A stretch of DNA of 64,000 bases, from positions 24,138,001 to 24,202,000 of the forward strand of contig JAJNNQ010000040.1 in assembly GCA_027886175.1 (NCBI GenBank). Reading direction: 5' to 3'. Below are positions 50,301 to 62,300 of this stretch, one piece after another; the stretch's first letter is position 1, and each line of letters begins with the position of its first letter. The notes beneath the pieces were generated by a model. It had not been told where the DNA came from. It searched no databases and was given only the letters and a program-made list of their open reading frames with translations. A program made the translations under genes and the position numbers. The stretch is from Phylloscopus collybita (Eukaryota; Chordata; Aves; Passeriformes; Phylloscopidae).

Positions 50301-53300
50301 ATGAACAGTATATGTTTTTCTGTTGTTGATTCATCCTTCTTGAGTAACCAAGCAAGCAAACTGGTTTTAGGATGTGGTATCTTTCACTTTCTATCCATCT
50401 GACTTTATTTATGGAGAAAAGCCAGCAACTTGGAAAGTAAGGCACATCTATACAAAACCAAATTCACTTGGGTATTAAAGTATAATTGAAAGTGTCAGGA
50501 CTTCTGTATCTCCTTACCAGAAGGTAATTTCATGTGAGTCAGGAGGAGGACAGTGTTATAATTTATTTCTGTCCCTGAATCTCTAAGAAGGAAATCTATA
50601 ACCAGTGCAGAATTTCAAGGTATTGTATGTGTATATCAAAATAGAGGGAGAAAAGTGGAACTTTTTTTCTCTAATTTTAATGGGACTTCTTTTTTCCTCT
50701 AATTTTATGAGGTAAATTGAGCAAACCAAAATTATTCCCTAAAAATTTCAAAAATGTTGTTTCAAAATTATTGTTCAACAATAATTTCAAAAATTATTGT
50801 TAAAAACGGATCTAGAAAGGTGCTGGTTTGTTTTATTTATTTTTAAGGCATTTCAAATCAGTTGTCTTTGATTGCTGACTGAATCTTGTTTTCACTCTTT
50901 TCAAACCACTAGCAGCATTTGTTCTTTATGCATAAATTAAACTAAACTGATCCTTCACTACAGATGAATCTTCTTTTCCTATGCACTATCTATTTATATG
51001 CATTGTTTCAGTATGTTTTTAGGCTTAATTTCTTCTCACTTAGTCTTTTTCCATAAATAAACAAAATCTCTCAGCTTGATATAGGATGCTTGCTCACATA
51101 ATAAATGTTCTACTACTATGTCTTTATCTGTGTTGTTTTATTGTTTCAGAGAGGATGAGCATGCCCTTATCCAGCAGTATTGTCAGACACTGGGAGGAGA
51201 GTCACCTGTGAGTCAGCCACAGAGTCCTGCTCAGATACTCAAGTCAGTGGAGAAGGAAGAGCGGGGAGAGTTGGAGCGTATCATTGCTGACCTTGAGGAA
51301 GAGCAAAGGTCTTGTAATCATCCTAATGGTGTCTGAATTGTCCTTTTGTTGTTGTTTGAGCCATGCATGTACTATGTTGAGGATGAGAGTGACCTAGAAG
51401 TCATGATTCTAGCAAAAACACACCCAAACAATCATCCAGGCATATGTTGTGCATGGCCTGGCTCTATTACATAGAAGAGGGAGTGTCTTTGAAAAAATAA
51501 ATTAGTTTCGCTTTTATTTCACTGCCTTTTTTTCAATCCCCCATAAAAGAGAAGTCAAGACGTCATCTTTATTGGAAGCCATTTGTGTTGTTAGTTGGAG
51601 ATGCTAACAGTGTTTGAGCTAAGAAATCTTTTATTTTCATTTGCTTGCTTAAGTCATCATTCTCCTCCACTTTTCAATATCCCAGGAGTCTGCAGATAGA
51701 ATACGAGCAACTAAAGGAGCAACACCTTCGGAGAGGAGTAAACCCTCTTGCGTCACCTCCTGACTCCGCTGTGTCACCTCAGCATGTTTCTGAAGATGCC
51801 GAGCTCATTGCCGAAGCCAAACTCCTGAGGCAACACAAAGGTCGCCTGGAAGCAAGGATGCAGATATTGGAAGATCACAATAAGCAATTGGAGTCTCAGC
51901 TTCACCGGCTACGGCAGCTCCTTGAGCAGGTACCTTTACACTTTGCCCCATATTGTTTCTGCACAATGGTTTTCTTGGTGGAGCAAAGGCATTGATGTTT
52001 CACTGCAGATACTTTGCCATGCACTCTTGGTCTGTTGCAGTCAATCATTTCTAATGGGATATTTTTTTTTCTTACACAATAGTATAACCCATGGTTAATG
52101 TCAAATGAACACAAAATGATTGCAAGTGCTGGAGTGATCATGGGAACTTAGAAAACACTGAGAATAACACAAACAAGAGCAATAGGTTTTCATTAATTAA
52201 AAAGCATGGGAAGAAAATATATACCCTACTGCAAATAATGGTGCCAGCCACATCCCATGTTTGACTTCAGTTTTCCCAGACACTTTCCTCAAATCATATG
52301 TTTATTTGCTGTCAAGCCTCTCGTAGCATGCCAGAGACAGATGGCCAAAGATATGTCTGAAATACAAATAAAAATCCAGTTCCTCTTAAGTAGCATATTT
52401 AGACCAATAAGCTACAGCAAAGTGGTCTTTCACACAAGTAAATGCTGGAGGTAAGAGCCTTTAGCAAGTGCTGGTAGCTGGAGATCATAGGGCTTCTTTG
52501 TTGGCAGAAGGAACACTGATTGCTGTGGAAGTCAGCATGTGCACACCTGGCTTATGGAAATAACAGGAGCAACATTTACCAGGTGTTGTTAGAGATGGTA
52601 GTTTGTACTATATCATGTGGAGAATCTTAAGTAATGAAGATAAATTTGTATGAAAATTTTCTTCTAACTAATCATTACACTGGAGTCAGAGTACAATAAG
52701 ACAAGTGTTTCCTGCCTTCCATGAGTCAGATGTTGTAGGGGATTTAACTAAGCCAAGAAACAGACTGCATAAACCAGGTGTTAAAATGGCCTAAGTTCCT
52801 GCTGAAGATGATACTCTCATTACAAGGATTAAGGTATTTGCTGTTTGTTTCACTGGCTGATTTGTCATTTTTTCTAGGCAGTTTTGGCTGATAGGATTTA
52901 GATGCATCTGTTCAATGACTTCCCCTCTAGCAGAGTAAATGTTTTTGTTGCTACTGTTATTCTAGCATTTTAATCAGTATTTGAGTAGCTGTAATATTTC
53001 ACAGGGAAGATAGCAACTGGTGCACTGTTAATAATAATTTATAAAGTAAGGATCTTGGTATATGTGGCCAATATTTAGTCTTTCAAAGAAGGTTTTAAAA
53101 TCTGCAAAGAAACATGGTTGAATAGAAAACAGAAGTTCTGCCAAACCCGTGGTCACTTGCAGTTCAGTGCTTAGAGCAGAAACTTGTTCTCCCCTTAAAG
53201 CCTTTCTTATCATTTCTGCCCTTGGAATTTTCTAGGCATTCTGCAGCTTTTGGGTTCAGATAGGGTAAAGTAGAATAGAGGTGAGAGGTGACCTTTTTCA

Positions 53301-56300
53301 ATATTTCTGACTGTTTACACCTCATTTACTGTACACTGTTACTCTTCTGCTTTCTGTCCACATTGTCCTGTCTCTGTGGGAGTCATGCCGTGCTTCTGAT
53401 TGTTCCAAGTATTATTTCCTAAGGTCTTTGTTTCTCCTCTGTCATTTAATAAAGTGGCTCATACAGAGCCAAGTATATGAGGTCTGCATTATTTCTTCTA
53501 TAACCTATCTGTAGCTTTTCAATATGGCTTTCCATACATATCATTACTTAATTTACCGGATGTTTTGCAAGCTATTTCCAGAACGTTGAAGCTACTCCCC
53601 TGATGGGAATTCAGAAATTATAAGTAATTTAAATTTTTAGTAATGTTCTTTGAAATTTATTTTGACATTGATAGAATTATGAAGCAGCACTGATTTCTGT
53701 TACTGCCCCTTTTCTGAAAAAAATGACCACTCGTCAGCATGTTTGTTGTTCCCTCAGCTTGGCCACTACCTTTTAGGACAGCCTTTCATCTCTTTCACTG
53801 CTTGGGGACTGTACTGGAAGCCTATTTATATTTATTAGGGTTTTTTTTGGTTTTACTGGCTGTCACAGTTATTTTTAGTAGATAAAAGGAATACCTTTTC
53901 TTATGAATAAGATGATTTGCAAGAAAGATACTCATAAGTCCCAATCTCAAAATATATAACAACAGTATAATTACTAGTATTAAAGGACACAACTGTCTTA
54001 CAGCAATATCTTTGTTCTGGCTGGCATTTCATGCCATCTCTGTTTGTCTGTTCTATCAACAGCAAGTCTCCCCATTCCTCTTCTCCACTAGCCTCCTGAC
54101 TGGTGTTTTATACCACTGAGTATAAAATACTTAGACTTTTTTTTTCTGCAAAAGATTAGAATGAGTGTCTACACACAGATATTGGGGTAGAGAGTTAATG
54201 AAATTTAGAAACTTTCATGTAGTAACTGCTTAATCTAGATGAGAGCATTCTAGGACATTCTTAAGAGAGCACCTTTAGCAGAAATTTGCATGCATCCTCA
54301 CTGCACATTTGTCTACTTCAGGTCACCGTTCTGAGGTTGCCATACTATTTTTATTTTAGCAAGCCCAAAGGACTGGTAGCTGTCACAGAATGTTGTCATT
54401 TTTGTCTGCCTGATTGATTAGGGTGTCAAAGAGGAAGGTGAAACAGAACTGGCATGTGACAGCTTTGATACCAACATGTTAATCAGACAGAGAAAAAGCA
54501 AAGAATCCATTCTCATTTTTCTTCCTTCAGCCTTTATAGATACTGCATTTGCAAAGTCAAAGTAAGACGTATTCGGAAGGGCATTTAAAGTCTGTTTGGA
54601 TTTTTCTCTGTTTTCTCTGAGCTACTGGATAGAGGTTTCATATTGGATTTGATATTGAAGTTAGTGGGAGCTCAAATCATCTGTCAACAGCTGTATGATC
54701 AGACAGAGAGTAAATAGGGCCTGCAACTCTCTCTCCAGCTGAAAGCAGATGAGCTTTATCAGAAGAGCGCAGGAGAGTTTGTTTCTTTTGTAGCTGGGAG
54801 AAAAATTTTGGAGCAAGAAGAAACATCTGTAATGAATGTGGTAGTAAAATTGTCATTTTTGAGGCTTCTTGTGATTCAGACAGGGACACTGAGGTTTAGT
54901 TTGGTTTTTACCAAAAGCAGCAGGAGTCAAGGAAAGAGCATGCATGTCTTAGCTATCCATTAAGCTACAGAGCACTTCAGGCTCTTCCTTGGGAAAGACA
55001 CCAGCAGGAGACATTATGAAATAAGGCACTGTAGATTAAAACTCGTTGAAATAAATATCTCCTTTGAAATGCTCTAAAAACTGCTGTAACACAGAAACAA
55101 AACCACAATTTTAGAGTTTTCTGGAGAAAGGCTTTTTTGTCCCTTTATATCTTTGCTTGGTTTTACCTAAAAAGAAGTTAGAAAACTCGCTGAGACTGGA
55201 TTTGGAAATCTCTCCCTCATCCCTACAGAGGCAAGCTCTGTATCTCTGCTTTTGTTTTTTTCAAGAAGCAGCAGCAGGTGTATAATTACATCTAGGGCTA
55301 TTTGCTTTTGGTTTCTGGCTTAAGAGTTGTCTGCTGAGTTGTTTTGAATAAGAATAAATGAACTTCATGATGCCTGAAGTGGGATAGGATGGAAGTGCTC
55401 ATATTTTGTAGGTGTTATGTAATTGAAGTCAAATAGAATGTGATTTTCTACTGTTATTTTTCTCAAGTTCTCTAACAATAAAATTGTTAAACCATGCAAA
55501 TACATGCTGATATATCTATATCCTCAACTGGTTTGCATTTAACATTTTCCAGTATCTGATTATTATATTAAGGCAATTATACCACTACCACAAACCTTCA
55601 CTTTCTGCTCCAAACCCCACTCTTCAGCTGCTTAACAACATTGTCCTTAATTTGGAAGAAGAGTTTGGTTTGTTTAGGCTTTTCTGTTTATTGCATTCAC
55701 TGTAACTATGCAGTGTAACATTTATCACTATATTTAAATGAAAATGAAGTAATCAGGTGTTGCCATCTGATTGGAAGATGGCGGTTTTGAGGGTTTTGAC
55801 TTCTTTTTAAACCCAGCTGCAATATTTCATTCTGACTGCTGCAGCAGTATATGGTACATCAATGTAAGGTATTCCAAGTATGTTTTGTTTTGTTTTGTTT
55901 TCTCTCAGTTTATCCACTGATAGTCCTTGTGCCCTGCAGTGCTCTTTTATCACTTACAATAGAACTACTAAGTTCTTACTAGACTAACTCATCACCTGAG
56001 TTTGTAGGCATTTAGTTTCTGCCTAGCAGCATTAACTGTTGACTTTGCAGTGCCTCACTATGCTTGACTGAGCTTACGTGTTGCTGTGCTGCAGTTTTGT
56101 ATGTCCAGCACAGATCTTCTAATTCACCCTCATTCATCTGTGCACAATTTATTCATAGTTGCTGCTTGAACAGGGCTAGAGGCAGAGAATTACTCCAGGT
56201 GCAAGTTTGCATTTTGGATGCTTCACATTCTCTCTGCTCATCTGTTTGTGGGGATGCAGCAGTGACTCTGCTGCTGGAGTTAGTTTTGTTGTTCTGTATT

Positions 56301-59300
56301 GAAGGGACTCCTAACCTTTGGAGAATTTGCTTCTTCTCTTTACCATTACAGCTCTAACATCTCAAACAATGGTTCTTGGCAATGCAAAATTTCCTGGGTT
56401 AAGTTATCCCAGGCTCCTCTGATTTAAAATCACCACGCTCATTTTACTTAGACTCTTTAGCTGGATTGAAGCCTGGTACAGAGCAGCAAATTACTTAACT
56501 ACTTGATAGTAATTCACTGTTCGAAGAAGTGTCTTGACAGCAAAATCCTTCGCTGGCTTGAAAATGTTTCAACTTCTTTTGTCTCCTATGCAGACTATTA
56601 TTTCTTGGTTTATTATTTTAGTCAAAGCTGGCCTTTAGTATTGGCATGCTGAAAGAGATGAGATTTAGAGGAGTTTTACTGAAGATTGTTTTTGCTAAGT
56701 TGGGAGCTATCTCAAGAAATTGAGTATTTCAGTTAAGGCTGTGACGTGCAAAGGAGCAAACTTATGCACAAATTAACAGCCATTCTGTATTCTAACTCTG
56801 CATCAAGTCTCATAGCTGTTCTAGGTATTTGTCTAGTTTCCAAAAAACCTTACAAGCAATGATCTTTTGTATTACTTCAGTATCTGGTTTTGATAGATTT
56901 ACTTAAATAACCTGCTCCTTAAGCTTTTCAGAAGTAATTTCATGATTTGCAATCAAAAAGATAAGTGATAGCAGCAACAATTTCAGCTACATCTGCCTCA
57001 GATGTCAATATTATTTCATTTATCTCTGTTTTTTTCAGAACAATCACTTCTGGAGCTCAAATAATGTATACTGTGTTTTCCTCAAAGGAATTTTTAAAAG
57101 AAGGAAGGAAGGAAAAGAGGGGGGAAATGCCTTCAATAAGGTCCCTTCCAATATTTCTGAGCTGCTATGGCCTTTTCTTATTTTCTGTCCATATATGTAC
57201 ACTTAAATGTAGTCTCAAACATGCATATGGTTACAGCTAAATGTTATATCAATTTCAGCAATTCTTCAAGTGAATTTAAGAGTCCAGAAAAGCTTCTTTT
57301 CAAAGTATATTTATTTCTCATAATTTTCGGGAATTTATGTAGTACAAATTTTTACATAGTACAAATTCCTACAAATTTGGTGTCTTCCACGTAGTTGAGA
57401 AGCAGCATCAGCAGGAGTGATGGCTAGCTACCACTTTTTAGATTTAATGAAGTTGTTTCGAATCTGTCCTGAGTCATCATTTGATTCTGGAGTTCCACAA
57501 ATCTGTTCATGATTGAAAGGTTGTTTCTAAGCATACTTAGTCATCCTTGTAAAGCTTTTTATGGGCCCCTGGCTGAATGTCCTGTTTGTGTTTATGTGTG
57601 TGTATACTCATGCAGATAAATACAACCCAAATAATCCCAGTCTTTCTGCAGAGCTGGACTGGGAACCTTGTTATACTGTGTGTGTTGTACGTTACATTGT
57701 GGTTTTGTGGTGCAACAGAATGTTGTTTTTAACAAGACCATCAGCTGGAGTCTTGTAATAGCTGTCCTTAAGTCTAAATTTTCTTTTAACAAGTTCTTGG
57801 TTTTTTGGTTTTGGCTTTTTTTTGTTTTTTTATCCCTCATCACTTGCATAGACCTAAGCCAACTTTCAATAGCTTGAAGAACAAAGAAGAGCACCTAAAA
57901 AAGGCAAGGAACAAGATGGCTGCGTGCAAGCCTACAAATAAATTCTGTGGCTACAAGTACCATAAATTTGTGTCCTCTTGTCTTTAATGTAGCCCGACTC
58001 TGACTCGCGGGTCAATGGCGCCTCCCCCTGTGCTTCGCCCCAGCACTCTGCCCTTGGCTTCCCACTGGAGCAGGACACAAGCTCACAGTTCCATCAGACA
58101 GGTGAGTGTTCTGATCAATAATGTGCTTATGGGGCCATAGGTGACTACTGGCTAGGATTGTTGGCACCTTCTGGAAAGGTGTGTATATCAAAAGGAGCGG
58201 ATCTTTGCGATGCTTCTGCTCAGTGCAGCTGGAGGTGTTGCTTCCTCACACTTGCGAAGTGCTGTGGTATCCTAAGAATCCACCTGACTCTGAATTACAG
58301 ACTTCTGTCAATAGACTCCTTAGTTCCATCTGTTCTGACCAGGTGAATTTACTGGGCAAATCTATCCTCACTGAAAGGGAAACCAGACTTCATTGGACTG
58401 AAGTGGCCAAGAGCTGTTTGTCCTACACTACACGCATGGACCCAAGTAATCTGTCAGATACAGGACCAAATGTCCAAATCACATGATCTACACTTGCTAT
58501 CTGCTTTAAAAATTCTTGTGTAACCTCTGCCTATCCTGGTATTTTGATGTTCCCACTCCTAAAATGTTCACATCTTTAGGAATAATTCAATATTTATGGC
58601 TATAGGCTCTGCACATAAAGGGATTTCTCTCTTGAAATATTATTTTAAATTCTCCAGTATCAGACCTCATTAATTTCACTGGGAGTTAGCAGAAATAGCT
58701 ACAGACCTTTGCATGGTCAGAAGTAGGGGCAAAGGGAAAATGTTTTTCTCAAATTATTTTAGGTACAAGTTCCTCCTGTTTTGTTTTTAAGCCTTGTGTT
58801 ATGGATTAAATATTATTTTGTTTCTGTAGAAAACAGGAAAAATATTTTCTTGAATACTGAACATTTTTTATTCAGCATTAGTGCATGTTTTTATTTTATC
58901 TGAAAAAACATGGAACTACTTTGAGTCTGATTTCATGCAGTGAAAAGATGCAGTATGAAAGATACTGTCCAATAAAACTGCCAACAACACAGCCAGTTAT
59001 GTTCCCTAACCATTCTCTTGGCTAATTTTTTAAGCATCATTTTTCAAGGAGATGGCAAGAAGGATTTTAGCACTACTGAAATGGCTGGTACATATTGATT
59101 GAATAAAGACCACGTAAAAGATAAACGTTGGGATTTTTTCACAGAAACAATGGTATATTCACTCTGAAAGTTACATGACAAACCTTCTGCAATTGGAGCA
59201 GAATTTTAATTGAGTAGCTACTGAGTTTAATTCCTTCATCTTGTGGTTTTACGTACTTTAACTGTAATTTTTTATATACTGTTCCTTGCTGGCAAGTTCT

Positions 59301-62300
59301 AGTTAAATCCTGTATGCAATGGTTAAGTTTTAATAAAAGAGAAATGAATTTGACTGCAAATCAAGAATGTAAGTTTCACATTACTGGCAATTATCAATGA
59401 TAGTTCCTGTACATTACAAAGGTTTCAGGTACTGTTTTCCCTTGAAATAGAAAGGAGTATTTTACTGGAAGGTTGTCTGAGAAAGCCTTTTAGAATGTTG
59501 CTGTCCTTTTTTTCTTTTTCCCCTCCTCTTGTTACAAAATTTATTTTTTTGTTGTCATATCTGCAGATGACTTGTTAATTCCACCTCATGATACCAACAC
59601 AGATCTAACAGATGTTATGGAGCAAATCAACAACACATTTCCAGCTTGCTGCTGTAAGTTTAACAAAATATGTTTCTGAAAATCATATTGAATTTGAAGT
59701 GTTTTTTTGAGGAAAAAAATCATTCTTGTGGTATTGACTAGGAAAATAAATATCTCTGAGGAGATTTCTTGTGTAGATATGCAAGCTATATAATTCTGTC
59801 TCTTAAAATTCCTCAATAGACACTATTTATGGAGGTAGATAAATGTTCTTGTTTTAAGTGGAAGCGATTCACTATAAGAAAAGCCTGTAGCTCAATGTGG
59901 AATTTTCAGCAGTGCCCACATAAGCGGAAAGACATCTAGAATCTCACTAGCTACTGATAAAAACCTTCTGTAGAACTTAAGTGAATGTAGATTCAGAATT
60001 TCTGAATGCAGTTTTTGTAATAAAGCTTGAAAAAGAAGTCCTTAGACAATTATCCCTTAGACTAATTACTAAAGTAGTTATTAACCAGACCAGAGGAAAT
60101 CTGTGAATGCAGCATGTAACACCTCTCCTTGCTTAAATGCTTTGGAAGTTGATATTTTATTCAGTGTCTATTAAAGAGAGATCAAAAGGAAAACCAGCTT
60201 GTTCCTATGCATGTCTTGTATCAGCTGACATACATTTCCACTGATCCTCCTCCATCCAGTGTCACTGCACTTGAAAAAATGAGGAGCTGTCTCATGTATT
60301 TTGGTGGGTTTTGTAAAATACATTTATACATATACATGTCTCTCTCTATATATACTTCAGCTCTTTTGCCTTAGAAAAACAGTAGTGAAAACTTTGATAT
60401 ATTCTCAAAACTGATGGAAGTTTCAAATGAAATGTAATCATAATGGTTAGTTTTAAAAGGTAGAAATCAGAGAATGGCTGTTTATGCCCAGTCCTTTTGG
60501 AAGCATCAGGACTCAACTCTATGCTGTTTCGTAAACTCTGTGAACCCTGTTAAAATACCCCTTTTATCTCTTGAACATACCTTGTTTGGCTGGGACAAGC
60601 TGCATCACAGAAGATGCACCGTCAGTGTTTTGGAAAAGCAAATTAAGTTCTAACAAAAAAGGTCTTGTTTCAGCTGTCCTTTTTGATTTTTGATGAGTTC
60701 AACAATTCAGGGCCCCTTGTTCTGCAAATTAAGGATTTGATTCTAAGGAGCATCTCATTTGAAGTCAACAGCTACTGGAGCTGCTCAGCACACCTTGAGG
60801 GTGTATAAAATATACATTTATAAAATAAACATTTTATACTGTTCATATAAATCAGTATAAAATGCCACTCAAGCATTTGTTCTTGGTTTTGCAAATCACT
60901 GTCTTGCTATGTGGCTATACAGCTACATGGTCATTTGGCCCAAATGAATTTAAAGCAAATTGCATTGTGTCAGGACAAGCTTGGTAATGATGGCTGTTCT
61001 CCAGGACTGGAAAACAGAAAAAAATTCACTGATTCCATGAACAAACACCTTGAATGAGAGAGGAGAATACTGCAAGTGAAAACCATCGGCGCTTCATATT
61101 GTGAAGTCTATCTGAGCATTTAAGATTAAAAGAAAGCACAGTTCCAAATTTCATGTGATTTTCCCCTGTTGTCAGGCTAAGCCACCTTGCCCCAGTTAGT
61201 AGGTACTACGTACATTTGCACTGATTCAGTCATTCTGTAGCATCTTTTATTCGGGAGTAAATTTTTTTGACTGTCAGATTCATATCTTAAATGTTTTAAA
61301 AGCCTGGAATGAGGATTATTAGTCTGGCCTTACCAACAAAGTGCATTTTGAGTTTTGCTAAGGAAGACCATGACAGACTATCTAAGTCTGTTATCTCTTT
61401 CTGTGGCCATTTGTGAGGGATCTGTCTTCATGGCTGGACAATTGTCAGATCCGTTCTGTAAGACTTGAAATGATGTAGATTCCACAGACTCTAGGCATCA
61501 CAGTGTTCCTAACCTTAGAGAATAACATCCTTAGCCTCTTTATTATACACAAGCTCAATTTTTTCAGAACTGTCTTTATGTCATGTCACATCTCATGTCC
61601 AATTCTTAAAAACAAAAGCACCACACACACACAAAAAAAGTAGAAAACTTACTTCCTTCACCACCTCATCTTTACTTGTCTCTTCTGCTATGGCCACAGC
61701 CTCTATCAAGGTGTTAATAGCATCTGAACCATATGCAGGTAATTTTTATCCCATTTTGATTGTTTAACAGAGAGAGTTGTCTTTGTTTGTTTTCATGGCT
61801 TTCAGGTTATAGTTCATCTTGAAATCAGTCTTTCTATTTATGTCAAATATCCTTTATGAAGCAATTATTCATATAGTAAGGCCAGCAATGCTTTTAATGG
61901 TGGATTTTGTTTTGTGGTTAGTTCTTTTTTTTTTTTTTTGTCCTTCAGATCCATTGATCATGGTTATAATGCCCCTTTTTCCTTCCTTATTTATGTCATT
62001 GGTCCTCAGAAGTAGGCAGATGTACAACACTGTGCAGAAATCTTGTCTGTGCATCTGAGTGATGTCCAGAACAGAGCATTTTAAACAGATGATAGTGTAA
62101 TACATCACTCGGGGGTTTTTATGGCTACAAATGGTGAAAATGAAACAATTTGTATTAACTATATCATTATCATTCTGTACATTTGTTAAAAGTAAGTTTG
62201 TGAAGAATTAAACCATTACAACACATTTCTAGTTAAATGTTTAGTCTTTCAAAGATAATTTTTTCTTCTGTAGTATGTATTTTCCTGATAATAACTTTGT

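Larger units (their letters stand above)
43646..51149 (+). other. UTRN: Intron, about 7.5 kb
   Basis: The largest complete intron in the window, from donor GTAAGT to acceptor TTGTTTCAG. It contains a 22-bp tandem duplication (43901-43944), a minus-strand CR1 fragment (45181-45350) and an 11-bp near-perfect hairpin at 50765-50787 (aaattattgtt / aacaataattt). Open frames here show no known domain. Confidence 0.93.

Noticed and set aside
61400..61600. Faint CR1- or L2-like text (for example gattccacagactctaggca)
   Set aside because: Only scattered words match and their order is unclear; too weak to annotate without an alignment.
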